From positions 1 to 64,000 of the forward strand of contig CAYHCE010000010.1 in assembly GCA_964355015.1 (NCBI GenBank): a DNA stretch of 64,000 nt. The letters are read 5' to 3'. The notes below the pieces were generated by a model, which saw nothing but the letters and a program-made list of their open reading frames with translations, was not told the origin of the DNA and searched no databases. The DNA is from CAYHCE01 sp964355015 (GTDB taxonomy: Bacteria > Cyanobacteriota > Cyanobacteriia > PCC-6307 > Cyanobiaceae). This document shows, in pieces, positions 46,381 to 54,988 of the stretch. Within the stretch, counting starts at the first letter, position 1, and every line of letters begins with the position of its first letter. Position numbers and translations under genes: made by a program.

Positions 46381-47308
46381 GGCTGGGCAGCTCACCGAAC
46401 AGGAGGCGGTAATCCCGGGCGAAATGGCCGGCACTGAGAAAGCCGAACCGAGCCGCCACCGCCGCGATCGTCGTCCGTTGCGGGTCGGCGGCCAGCAAGG
46501 TCTGCCGCACGCCATGCAGCCGCTGCAGTTTGAGAAAGGCCATCGGGCCCATGCCGAGGTGATCCTGAAAACCCTGAATCAGGCTGCGCCGGCTGGTACA
46601 CACCTCCCGGCAGATCCCATCCAGGCTGATCGCCTGGCCTCGGTGGCGGGCCATCCAGCCCTGGGCCTGCTTGACGATGTCGATCCTCGCCGGCGGTCGC
46701 GCCGGGTGGGGGCCGCCGCCGGCCGCGTGGGCCAGAGCCTCGACCAGCAGGGGGAGCAGATCCTTCTGCAGCCGATGACGGTTCGAAGGCCCGCTCAGCT
46801 GCGGGGAGGGCGTTTCCGAGAGCGCAAACAGTCGGTGCAGATGGTGGTTCAGCCGCTGGAAGCGGCCCGTCTCGAGCGGCAGCCAGTTGGCCCGGAACAC
46901 CTGCTCATCGAGGCAGGCAAAACCCAATGCCGTGGCCTCCTGCTGGAAACAGGCCGGATCGATCGCCACGATCGCCAGCGAGCGCCGGCCCGTGGCGGTG
47001 AGATGCACCTCCCCATCGGTCGCCATGCCGAAGACCGCGTTGGCGGGAAGCGTCTGGCCATGGGAGCGGAGCGGGCCTGCCTGGGGAGCCGGAGCCAGCT
47101 CGAGGCTGAACAGCTGGCGATCCGCCGGCTTGGCTCCGGCGATGTGCAGCGCCCGATCGAAGCGCACCCGCAGCACCTGGAGCAACCCGAAGCGCAGCGC
47201 GAGCAGATCGCCGCGCAGCGGCCCTGGCGCCAACTGGGTCAGCTCGAGGGAGAGCCCAAGCCCCGCAAGGGTTTCGGCCACCTCCTCCACACTGCTGAAG
47301 CTCAGCAT
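46298..47308 (-). CDS. AraC-family transcriptional regulator
   Basis: The 336-residue protein has an N-terminal ligand/dimerisation part similar to AraC-binding-like domain 2 and a C-terminal double HTH: ISLDGICREVCTSRRSLIQG, then TTIAAVAARFGFLSAGHFAR. It ends DYRLLFGELPS plus a basic tail. It is divergent from the sulfatase gene with 92 bases between starts, a classical arrangement for a regulator of a nearby catabolic operon. The ligand is not known. Confidence 0.88.
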   Translation of the reverse strand: MLSFSSVEEVAETLAGLGLSLELTQLAPGPLRGDLLALRFGLLQVLRVRFDRALHIAGAKPADRQLFSLELAPAPQAGPLRSHGQTLPANAVFGMATDGEVHLTATGRRSLAIVAIDPACFQQEATALGFACLDEQVFRANWLPLETGRFQRLNHHLHRLFALSETPSPQLSGPSNRHRLQKDLLPLLVEALAHAAGGGPHPARPPARIDIVKQAQGWMARHRGQAISLDGICREVCTSRRSLIQGFQDHLGMGPMAFLKLQRLHGVRQTLLAADPQRTTIAAVAARFGFLSAGHFARDYRLLFGELPSLTLAAGPKTRAPAGLSANAGRESRTAR

Positions 47309-47400
47309 GGGATTGGGATGGAGAACTGCACTTTTTGAATGGACCGATTCTGCCGCTCTGGGCAGACTGGCGGTCAGGCACCTGTTCCCCTCTCCCTGCC

Positions 47401-48909
47401 ATGCCCAACGGCCAGCCCAACATCCTGATCCTCTGGGGCGATGACATCGGCCAGAGCAACCTGAGCTGCTACAGCGATGGCCTGATGGGCTATCAGACCC
47501 CCAACATCGACCGGGTCGCCAGGGAGGGCGGCCGCTTCATCCATTACTACGCCGAGCAGAGCTGCACCGCCGGCCGGGCCGCCTTCATCTCCGGCCAGAG
47601 CGTGTTCCGCACCGGCCTCAGCAAGGTGGGCCTGCCGGGCGCCGAGCTGGGCTACCGGGCCGAGGATCCCACCATCGCCGAACTGCTCCAGCCCCTGGGC
47701 TACCGCACCGGCCAGTTCGGCAAGAACCACTTCGGCGACCGCGACGAGCATCTGCCGACGATGCACGGCTTCGATGAGTTCTTCGGCAACCTGTACCACC
47801 TCAACGCTGAGGAAGAACCCGAACTGCGCGACTACCCCAAAGCAGACGATCCTGAGTTCCCCAACTTCCGCAAGCGTTTTGCCCCTCGCGGCGTGCTGCA
47901 CTGCTGGGCCAACGGTGACGGCACCCAGCGGATCGAGAACACCGGCCCGCTCACCAAGAAGCGGATGGAGAACTGCGATGAGGAGTTCATGGCCGAAGCC
48001 AAGCGCTTCATCCGCGATGCCGTGGCCTCCGGCGAACCCTTCTTCGTGTGGTTCAACACCACCCACATGCACTTCCGCACCCATGCCCGTCCGCAGGACA
48101 TCGGCCAGTCAGGGCGTTGGCAGTCGGAGTATCACGACGTGATGATCTACCACGACAACTGCATCGGCCAGATGCTGGATCTGGTGGATGAGCTGGGCAT
48201 CGCCAACGACACGATCGTGATGTACAGCACCGACAACGGCCCCCACATGAACAGCTGGCCCGATGCCGGCATGACCCCCTTCCGCAACGAGAAGAACTCC
48301 AACTGGGAGGGGGCCTACCGGGTGCCCGCCCTGGTGCGCTGGCCGGGCCAGATCGAGCCCGGCACCCTGTTCACCGGCGTCGTCAGCCATCTCGACTGGC
48401 TGCCCACGCTGCTGGCCGCCGCCGGGGAGCCCGAGATCAAGCAGAAACTGCTGGACGGCCATCAGGTGGGAAGCAAGAACTTCCACATCCACCTCGATGG
48501 CTACAACATGCTCGATTACTGGACGGGCAAGGCCGACAAGAGCCCGCGGGTGGAGTTCTTCTACTTCTCCGACGACGGCGATCTCACCGGCCTGCGCTAC
48601 GACAACTGGAAGTTCGTGTTCATGGAGCAACGCGCGGCCGGCACGCTTCAGGTGTGGGCCGAGCCCTTCACCGCACTGCGGGTGCCCAAGATCTTCAACC
48701 TGCTCACCGATCCCTACGAGCGCGCCGACATCACCTCCAACACCTACTGGGACTGGTTGCTCGACCATGCCTTCATGCTGGTGCCGGCCCAGGCTTTCGT
48801 GGCCGACTTCCTTGCATCGTTCAAGGAGTACCCACCCCGCCAGAAGGCCGCCAGCTTCACGATCAGCGACGTGCTCGAGAAGATGATCTCGGCCGGGGGG
48901 GCGAGCTGA
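47401..48909 (+). CDS. Type I sulfatase
   Basis: This 502-residue arylsulfatase-type enzyme has ILILWGDDIGQSNLSCY with metal Asp residues at the N terminus. The formylglycine site C-T-A-G-R has Cys55 (YAEQSCTAGRAAFISG). GQFGKNHFGD, MYSTDNGPHMNSW and HLDWLPTLLAA follow. Cys-type sulfatases need oxidation of that Cys to formylglycine; the FGE gene 8 bases downstream supplies this. No signal peptide is seen, so the enzyme may be cytosolic, with the sulfate ester imported or made inside. ATG 47401 is preferred; the longer frame starts in the AraC-sulfatase gap. Confidence 0.93.
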   Translation: MPNGQPNILILWGDDIGQSNLSCYSDGLMGYQTPNIDRVAREGGRFIHYYAEQSCTAGRAAFISGQSVFRTGLSKVGLPGAELGYRAEDPTIAELLQPLGYRTGQFGKNHFGDRDEHLPTMHGFDEFFGNLYHLNAEEEPELRDYPKADDPEFPNFRKRFAPRGVLHCWANGDGTQRIENTGPLTKKRMENCDEEFMAEAKRFIRDAVASGEPFFVWFNTTHMHFRTHARPQDIGQSGRWQSEYHDVMIYHDNCIGQMLDLVDELGIANDTIVMYSTDNGPHMNSWPDAGMTPFRNEKNSNWEGAYRVPALVRWPGQIEPGTLFTGVVSHLDWLPTLLAAAGEPEIKQKLLDGHQVGSKNFHIHLDGYNMLDYWTGKADKSPRVEFFYFSDDGDLTGLRYDNWKFVFMEQRAAGTLQVWAEPFTALRVPKIFNLLTDPYERADITSNTYWDWLLDHAFMLVPAQAFVADFLASFKEYPPRQKAASFTISDVLEKMISAGGAS

Positions 48910-48916
48910 TCCACCC

Positions 48917-49948
48917 ATGACCGTTGCTCCCGGCTCCAGCCGCTCCCGGCCGGGCCGCCCCCCGGCCCGGGACATGGCGTGGATTCCAGGGGGATCCTTT
49001 GTGATGGGCTCCGACCTCCACTATCCCGAGGAGGCTCCGGCCCACCGGGTGGTGGTGGAGGGCTTCTGGATCGACCGTGCCCCTGTCACCAACGTCCAGT
49101 TCCTCAAGTTCGTCAAGGCCACCGGCCACCGCACCCTGGCCGAGCGGCCAGCCGATCCGGCCCTTTACCCCGAGGCGCTGCCGGAGCTGCTGGCGCCCGC
49201 CTCGATCGTGTTCGTGCCGCCGCCGGGGCCAGTGGGCCAGGGGGATCCCTACCGCTGGTGGCAGTACATCCCTGGTGCCGACTGGCGCCATCCCGAGGGC
49301 CCCGGCAGTTCGATCAGGAACCGCCCAAACCATCCTGTGGTGCATGTGGCCCATGAGGATGCGGCGGCCTATGCCGCCTGGATCGGCAAACAGCTGCCCA
49401 GCGAGGCCGAATGGGAGCGGGCCGCCTGGGGCGGCCGTGAAGGCGCCGAATTCGCCTGGGGGGAGGAGCTGCACCCTGGAGGCCGCCCGGTGGCCAACAC
49501 CTTCCAGGGCGACTTCCCCCACCACAACAGCCTGCTCGACGGCTACGCGGCCACCTCGCCGGTGGGTGCCTTTCCCGCCAACGGCTTCGGCCTGTTCGAT
49601 TGCATCGGCAACGTCTGGGAGTGGACCGACAGCTGGTATGGCAACCATGCCCTCATGGCCGATCAGGGGCTCGCGGCCGAGGGGAGCAGCGGCTGTTGCG
49701 CCGCTGCAGCGCAAGCCCGTGAGGCCAGCATCGACCCCACCAGCCAGCACGGCGAGATGCCGCGCAAGGTGGTGAAGGGTGGCTCGTATCTGTGCGCTCC
49801 CAGCTACTGCCGTCGTTACCGGCCGGCGGCACGCATGGCCCAGGGCATCGACACCTCCACCTGTCACATGGGTTTCCGCTGCGTCGTGCGGCCATCCCTG
49901 TTGTCGGGATCACCATCGGAGCAGGCGCGGCAGGAGATCGCCTCTTGA
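48917..49948 (+). CDS. Formylglycine-generating enzyme
   Basis: The 343-residue FGE-sulfatase fold has MAWIPGGSFVMGSDLHYPEE at the N terminus, VSWxDA-like AHEDAAAYAAWIG, RLPSEAEWE-like QLPSEAEWERAAWGG and GNVWEWTDSWY. The two copper-binding catalytic Cys are in GGSYLCAPSYCRRYRPAAR (C293 and C298). It ends MGFRCVVR. It converts the Cys55 of the neighbouring sulfatase to formylglycine. An insert with two Cys (SSGCCAAAA) is unusual. The 8-base gap to the sulfatase shows that the two genes form an operon. Confidence 0.93.
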   Translation: MTVAPGSSRSRPGRPPARDMAWIPGGSFVMGSDLHYPEEAPAHRVVVEGFWIDRAPVTNVQFLKFVKATGHRTLAERPADPALYPEALPELLAPASIVFVPPPGPVGQGDPYRWWQYIPGADWRHPEGPGSSIRNRPNHPVVHVAHEDAAAYAAWIGKQLPSEAEWERAAWGGREGAEFAWGEELHPGGRPVANTFQGDFPHHNSLLDGYAATSPVGAFPANGFGLFDCIGNVWEWTDSWYGNHALMADQGLAAEGSSGCCAAAAQAREASIDPTSQHGEMPRKVVKGGSYLCAPSYCRRYRPAARMAQGIDTSTCHMGFRCVVRPSLLSGSPSEQARQEIAS

Positions 49949-50044
49949 CCAGCGGTATGCAGGCCAGCGGCTCCGAAAAGGACCCGGAGAAGATCAAGAC
50001 GGGCCATGACTGTTCCAATCCAGTGGGACAGCAGATTGACGGCG

Positions 50045-50680
50045 TTACGTCTGCCGAGGTTGCTGGGTCGATGGGAGCCGGAGGCTCTGATCCGTTCTCA
50101 CGCCTGAGAGGTCGGCTCCTGAGAAGGTTGCTCCGTCCAGCTTGGCACCCCTCAGATCCGCATCCCTGAGGCTGGAGTTGTTGAACAGCGCGCCGCGGAG
50201 ATCGGCATCGCGAAGTTCGGCGCTTTGCAGATCGGCAGCGGAGAAATTGGCCCTTTGCAGACCCGCTTTCCGGAACGTGGCGTTGGTCAGAGCGGAGCCC
50301 GAGAAGTCTGCGCCTCTCCAGCGGCTGCCAGGCAGTCGCAAGCCCTTCAGATCGATTCCATGCAAGTCGAAATCGTCCTGAGAGAGGCCATCGGCCGCAA
50401 GATCCTCCAGGACTCTGATCTGCCCAGGATGAGCCTTGCATCCTGATTCCCGGGCCGCGATGATCAACTCGAATTTCTCCTGATGTTCCTTCTCCTTGCG
50501 TCGTCCTGCTTCCATGATGTACACCAGTCCGGCAGCAAAGATGCTGAAGGATTCAACGTTGCCAATGCTGACGATCTCGTAGAAGCTGCTGGTCAGGCAG
50601 TTCTCTGTTGCCTGCACTCCAGGGCAGTTTTCGAACCGATTGACCATGGCCAGCAAGCAGAAGGAGGCGAACGCGGCCAT
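50045..50680 (-). CDS. Pentapeptide-repeat protein with an N-terminal membrane segment
   Basis: This 211-residue protein begins with hydrophobic segments (FASFCLLAMV and SIFAAGLVYIMEA), then a charged helix (GRRKEKEHQEKFELIIAARE), then eight or more A(D/N)LXX units such as SGSALTNATF, RKAGLQRANF, SAADLQSAEL, RDADLRGALF and SDADLRG-like repeats. Pentapeptide proteins form right-handed square helices, some of which mimic DNA. No function can be assigned here. ATG 50680 overlaps the upstream remnant stop (TGATG). It is convergent to FGE. Confidence 0.8.
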   Translation of the reverse strand: MAAFASFCLLAMVNRFENCPGVQATENCLTSSFYEIVSIGNVESFSIFAAGLVYIMEAGRRKEKEHQEKFELIIAARESGCKAHPGQIRVLEDLAADGLSQDDFDLHGIDLKGLRLPGSRWRGADFSGSALTNATFRKAGLQRANFSAADLQSAELRDADLRGALFNNSSLRDADLRGAKLDGATFSGADLSGVRTDQSLRLPSTQQPRQT

Positions 50681-50784
50681 CAGCCCAGATGGGTCGGCGC
50701 GACAGGGCCAGCGGCGATCAGGATTCCGGCTGTGATCTCGCCATCCCGGTCGAGAACCTTCGGGTCAGGAAGGCGTGTCCCGGG
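50680..50784 (-). pseudogene. Possible C-terminal remnant of an upstream gene
   Basis: A 34-codon stretch between stops reads RLPDPKVLDRDGEITAGI then LIAAGPVAPTHLG and ends exactly at the TGATG junction with the pentapeptide gene, as if the last gene in an operon had been truncated. It has no start codon and no recognised family. Coding is uncertain. Confidence 0.25.
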
Positions 50785-50930
50785 TCAAGCCCCTTGACCG
50801 ACAGCCTGGCCTTCTGACTGACGGATTTCCAGGGCCAGGCCCAAGTTTATAGGTTCATTGGATAACCATGCGTTCGCACGAAAGAGTCTTCGTCGGCTGG
50901 GTAGGTTTACCTTCCACACCACACCGACAC

Positions 50931-52610
50931 TCAACTCTCAAGCGGTATCTGCTCGACGGATACGTCTGAGGATCCGACCGTGGTCCGGACGACGGTCTGA
51001 GTACCGTGTCGCGTACCGCCGGCTGTCCAGGAGCGGCCGACCTTGGCGGACGCCGTGACCGACCAGTCGTCCTGCGCGATGGTCACCTCCCAGGTGCCGG
51101 GCACGAGCACCTCGGTGCGGTGGTGCCGCGCCTGTTCCTGCTCGTTCCAGCCGAACCGCCCTGAGATCTCCTCGACAGGGGGAGCGACGACGACGCCGAA
51201 TCGCTCCGGAGCACTGATCAGCCTGGCGATCACCCGGGCCGCCCCAGCGCTGAGCCCCCTACCGGCGACGACGACGTCCAGCCGACCGACGGCAACGACA
51301 TTAAATTCCCTCTGGCAGTGCCAGCAGCCGTTGAAGCCGAGCTGGATGGCGCGCTGCCAGGTCGGGAAACGCCAGGGGTGTTTGATGAGCGCCCCGTACT
51401 TGCACCCCTCAACGTGGAACTCCCGGGTACCGGTGTGGCCGCGCAGGTAGGTGGGTGGCGGGAACGAGGACGTGACGTCCACAGGAACGAGCATGGCTGG
51501 CACACCGAGCCCGTCCTTCCAGATATCGATCGAGCCATCCACGGTCACCGTGGCGAAGGCCTGCGCCTGCGGGAGCGAACCTGTGGCGAAGACGCCCAGG
51601 TCTCCGAACGCGCCAGCCCCGATGCCGCCAACGGCTCTGGGGAGGATCTCCTCGAGCATCCGGGTGATGGCCCCACCTGAGAAAAGATCAGCGACGTCGC
51701 CGAGGAAGCCGGTGTCCGCTCGGGTACGCACGACCTCCACCTGCACACGGCCTGCGACTGCACGTAGACGCAGCCATGCCTCGAAGTCCACGTCACCCGT
51801 CCAGTGGTCTGCGGTCCCTGAGACATAGAAGTGACCACCCCCGAGCCCGAACTCCCGCCACTGGATGGAGAACGCCGAGATCGTCACACCCTGCACATCC
51901 GTAGGGAGGTTGGTCAGCCCATTAGCCGCAAGCCCTGCTGCGATGGCCACATCCACCCGGTCCCGCGGTACGAGAGCCACGGCTCGGTTGGCTCGGACGT
52001 TGCGTGGTGCCAAGCTCACCGGCAGGTCCGGCGTCGGACCGGGCTCGGACCACACGTGCACCGCGAGTACTCCATCGCCCGCCCCGTAGGGCGTCGCCGG
52101 GTCGGTGGTCAGGAAGTACTGCGCCGCCCGATCGGGCAGCAGTGGCCCCGCCGTCAACGGTGACACCGCGGCGAGCTTCGGCTTCATGGCAGCGGCAATC
52201 GCCACGCCCCAGACCGGTTGCTGCTGGGGGGTGAGGCCGACCACTGCAAACCCGTCGAGGGCGTTCGGCCGGAGGTCGACCACTGGGGCAAGGAAAGCCT
52301 GGTCTCCGGAGCCGACCTGTACCTGTGTGATGTTCGTGCGCAACACAACGGTGCCGGTGACCTCGTCGTATTGGCCGGTGAGGCGGGCTGTAAAGCCAAT
52401 CTGGACGAGGATGGGGTTGACGAAGCGCAGCGGCCGTGGCTCAAGGGTCAGGCTCGCCCCGCGGAACCACATCGTGAGCTCGGCTCCCTGCGCGTCGCGG
52501 GAAATGAGCCCAGGAACCGCCTGAAGGAACGTCTGCGAGAACACCGTCGAGAGCATGGCCTCGGGGACGAGTGCAGCAAGGCTGAACCCGTCGGTAAGGG
52601 CGGTCGGCAT
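50931..52610 (-). CDS. Large uncharacterised protein, candidate for recent transfer
   Basis: I do not recognise this 559-residue protein. The N-terminal 200 residues are rich in beta-strand patterns (FVNPILVQIGFTARL, GTVVLRTNITQVQVG, FAVVGLTPQQQPVWG). The middle (~220-330) has VDVAIAAGLAANGLTNLPTD and FGLGGGHFYVSGTADHW, an arrangement reminiscent of lipid-binding TULIP-type domains, though that is a loose resemblance. Several Cys lie near residue 430 (GFNGCWHCQREF). Gly/Val/Thr-rich composition with few Lys looks unlike neighbouring genes. The stop of the gene at 52620 is 9 bases upstream of its start, so they are paired. Confidence 0.6.
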   Translation of the reverse strand: MPTALTDGFSLAALVPEAMLSTVFSQTFLQAVPGLISRDAQGAELTMWFRGASLTLEPRPLRFVNPILVQIGFTARLTGQYDEVTGTVVLRTNITQVQVGSGDQAFLAPVVDLRPNALDGFAVVGLTPQQQPVWGVAIAAAMKPKLAAVSPLTAGPLLPDRAAQYFLTTDPATPYGAGDGVLAVHVWSEPGPTPDLPVSLAPRNVRANRAVALVPRDRVDVAIAAGLAANGLTNLPTDVQGVTISAFSIQWREFGLGGGHFYVSGTADHWTGDVDFEAWLRLRAVAGRVQVEVVRTRADTGFLGDVADLFSGGAITRMLEEILPRAVGGIGAGAFGDLGVFATGSLPQAQAFATVTVDGSIDIWKDGLGVPAMLVPVDVTSSFPPPTYLRGHTGTREFHVEGCKYGALIKHPWRFPTWQRAIQLGFNGCWHCQREFNVVAVGRLDVVVAGRGLSAGAARVIARLISAPERFGVVVAPPVEEISGRFGWNEQEQARHHRTEVLVPGTWEVTIAQDDWSVTASAKVGRSWTAGGTRHGTQTVVRTTVGSSDVSVEQIPLES

Positions 52611-52619
52611 GGGCCCGCC

Positions 52620-53213
52620 TCAAGCCGCGCTCGTTGAGTTTCGGTGCAACTCCTCGAAGATGGCACTGAAAGGTCTGCCCACCTGCCGCTCGAAGTGGTC
52701 AACGAGCCGGTCGACCGCGCCCCGCAGCTCTTCGTCCTCGCCTCGCTCCCGTATCAGGTAGGCGAGATCAATAATCCAGCGGTGCAACTCCTCACTGTAT
52801 GAGGATCTTGTGAGAGTGGGGGAACTGGGGTCGACAAGCACCAACAAGGAGAACTGGCCGACCATGCCAACAACGTCGGCGGCCCGGGACCGGATCTCGG
52901 GGTCCTGCGAAAGCAGACGGAGAATGACCGGAGAGAAGTTAACCATGGCGAGGTCGCGCAGCACCGAAGAGTCCGGTAGTCGGTTCCGCAGTGCCTGAAT
53001 TGGAGCGACAGCCGCCGCCGCGAGTGCCGAGCTGGCGGCGCGGCCAGTGTCCGCCCCTTGAGGGGTCGCCGCCGTGGAGGCCCCGCAGCCGCCCCCGCGG
53101 TCCTCCACGCGGCCACCTTGACTGATGCATTCAGCTTCAGCATTTGGGTAAGTCCCCATGATCCACTCCCCGGATCCAGGGTTACCTGGTGGAATTACGC
53201 AGTATTTAGTCAC
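52620..53213 (-). CDS. Uncharacterised protein paired with the 559-residue protein
   Basis: The 197-residue protein begins with a Cys-containing region (YCVIPPGNPGSGEWIMG, then YPNAEAECISQGG), a Gly-rich stretch (EDRGGGCGAS), Ala-rich residues 60-75 and a helical C-terminal half with FSPVILRLLSQDPEIRSRAA, FSLLVLVDPSSPTLTRSSYS and an acidic YLIRERGEDEEL. No known motif is seen. It ends 9 bases before the larger gene on the same strand, so the two form a two-gene unit of unknown role. Composition suggests foreign origin. Confidence 0.55.
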   Translation of the reverse strand: MTKYCVIPPGNPGSGEWIMGTYPNAEAECISQGGRVEDRGGGCGASTAATPQGADTGRAASSALAAAAVAPIQALRNRLPDSSVLRDLAMVNFSPVILRLLSQDPEIRSRAADVVGMVGQFSLLVLVDPSSPTLTRSSYSEELHRWIIDLAYLIRERGEDEELRGAVDRLVDHFERQVGRPFSAIFEELHRNSTSAA

Positions 53214-53382
53214 TACGTGCTCTCTTCTTTTTTCCTGGCCAAGCTACTGCACTGATGCGAGCAGCGGACGGCTGATCCCGCGCGTTGCAAACAAATTTAT
53301 CGAAAGTCACCGGGGACTTGGCAGCCCACAGGGACTGTCAATTTTCAGCTTAGTGTCATGATGTACTTGCGTTGGAAAAGCG

Positions 53383-53769
53383 GTGAATCGATTCGCTCGA
53401 TGCATGGTGATGCTCGTGGTACTTCTTTCCGGCACGGCATTGGCAGAAGCATTGGGCGACCCTGTCAAGATCTCGAACAACAGGATGAAGCTCGTGCTCC
53501 TTTATTATCCAGATACAATCAGAAAAAATTCCGATAAGTCAGGGGCCATGATGGTTATTCACTTTCAGCAGCCTGGAGGAGCCAAAACCACTGGGACAAT
53601 CATTTACAAGAAATCCGACTGCGAGCGAAGGAAGGGTGAATATATCTTTCTGAAGGACGGCTCCACCACGGCCTATCGCGGGTCATGGGATGCTCAAGGC
53701 CTCGGTCTATTCGCTAACGTTGCCGTTGGCATCTGTTTCGATGCGTGGGGCATCAGTTTTTTTAAATGA
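53383..53769 (+). CDS. Small secreted protein of unknown family
   Basis: This 128-residue protein begins with an N-terminal signal peptide (CMVMLVVLLSGTALAEA, probable cut after ALAEA) from GTG 53383, followed by strands VKISNNRMKLVLLYYPD, GAMMVIHFQQPGGAKTTGT and a C-terminal WGISFF. No motif identifies it. It is AT-richer than its surroundings. Its stop overlaps the next frame. Confidence 0.6.
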   Translation: MNRFARCMVMLVVLLSGTALAEALGDPVKISNNRMKLVLLYYPDTIRKNSDKSGAMMVIHFQQPGGAKTTGTIIYKKSDCERRKGEYIFLKDGSTTAYRGSWDAQGLGLFANVAVGICFDAWGISFFK

Positions 53770-53840
53770 GCATGAAGCAGCTGGCCACCGTAGCTGAACC
53801 TTGCGAGGCCCCTCCCCTCCGTCCTTCTCGTTCTCAAAGA

Positions 53841-54386
53841 ATGAATAGAAGAATGTTTCATCCTGCAGCGGTGCTTATCGGGTGCATTTTCTTGGCAATC
53901 GCCATTCCTGACTCAGGCCATGCAGATGAGAGATCTTATCAATATTGCATCCAGCAGGCCTGCTCTTCTTATGGTAATGACGATAAGAACTGTGAGTACT
54001 ATGCAACACACTGCCTCAGAGAACTTGGCCCAACTCCTTCGATGCCCACTCAGCGTATAGCCGTTCGCTATGGTGCTATCGCTTTGGATGACAATAGCCT
54101 GATCTATGGTTATTCTAAGGACCAGTCATCTCGTGGTGGTGCCGAGAGGCGCGCCCTTGAAGAATGCCGCCGAGCTGGTGGGACGGCATCGCGCTGCAAG
54201 GTAGTCAAATCGGTGAACAATTCCTGCTTGGCCTTGGCCGTCAGGCCCGCTATGGCAAGCAATGGATCACGGTGGGCTTATGCTTATTCTGATGATGGCT
54301 GGGTTTCTCGTCGAAACGCCACAAGAGAATGTGCAAAAGATGGTGGGGGTGCTTGCAAGGTGGTGGTCTCGTTTTGTACTGGGTAA
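53841..54386 (+). CDS. Secreted DUF4189 protein
   Basis: This protein of about 181 residues has a signal peptide (HPAAVLIGCIFLAIAIPDSG, cut near HADE) when started at ATG 53841; an earlier ATG at 53766 overlaps the previous gene stop but would bury the signal peptide behind 25 residues. The mature protein has Cys-rich motifs CIQQACSSYGNDDKNC and a DUF4189-like domain: RYGAIALDDNSLIYGYSKDQ, RGGAERRALEECRRAGG, CKVVKSVNNSCLALAV. The repeated Cys pattern would form disulfides in the periplasm. Function is unknown. It is AT-richer than its neighbours. Confidence 0.78.
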   Translation: MNRRMFHPAAVLIGCIFLAIAIPDSGHADERSYQYCIQQACSSYGNDDKNCEYYATHCLRELGPTPSMPTQRIAVRYGAIALDDNSLIYGYSKDQSSRGGAERRALEECRRAGGTASRCKVVKSVNNSCLALAVRPAMASNGSRWAYAYSDDGWVSRRNATRECAKDGGGACKVVVSFCTG

Positions 54387-54533
54387 GTCTTGTTGCGCAA
54401 TGATATATTCGTGCGGTGTATCCATCTAAAGCCTTGTTGGTTGAGCTGAATGTCTCTCGAGCAAGTTAGGCAATCTAGTTGGAGCCTAACTGGCCTGTTG
54501 ACTTTCGGGAAAGCTTATACCCCTCGCCACCGA

Positions 54534-54805
54534 TTAGGAGCCTATAGCGAATTTAGCTGTTTTGACTTCGGATACCGCAGGCTTGGGATCTCCGCCGTTG
54601 TCGAAGGCGATGCCGAGACAGCGCCAGGAGAGGTTGATCTGGGTGCTGTTACCCACGGCGTAACCCAGGCCGACCTGCGCGTTGCCGCTGAGATCCTCCC
54701 CGCCGGCCAGGCCGAAGCCGCTCACGCCCCCGCCCGGGCGAAGGCGCGCAGGCGGGGCGTGAGGAACAGCGAGGCCTGGGTGCCGATCAGCGGCAGGGTC
54801 CAGGT
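54534..54805 (-). pseudogene. Frameshifted C-terminal fragment of an outer-membrane beta-barrel protein
   Basis: Two minus-strand frames join at a G-run near 54725-54735. The upstream frame reads TWTLPLIGTQASLFLTPRLR then AFARAG before a stop. One extra G would continue it as GVSGFGLAGGEDLSGNAQVG, LGYAVGNSTQINLSWRCLGI and AFDNGGDP. The result has alternating-residue strands and a porin-like glycine spacing. It probably derives from an opacity/porin-type barrel with its N terminus and final strand lost, ending at TAA 54536-54534. The disrupting lesion (one missing G) is seen directly; the family is inferred. Confidence 0.5.
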
Positions 54806-54988
54806 GCGAAAGCAAAGATCCGTGCAGCAGCCCGGAGCAGGAGGGTGGGACGGGGCAGAAGCCAGGCCCTTGCGAGGAACCTCGACAGGCAGGGACTGTG
54901 AAGCAGAGACCTGAGCGGCAGCCGCTGAATCCATTCACTGGCGACGTTGAGGGTCCCTTGCCGGCGACTGGCTCCCCGTCCCCGGAAT

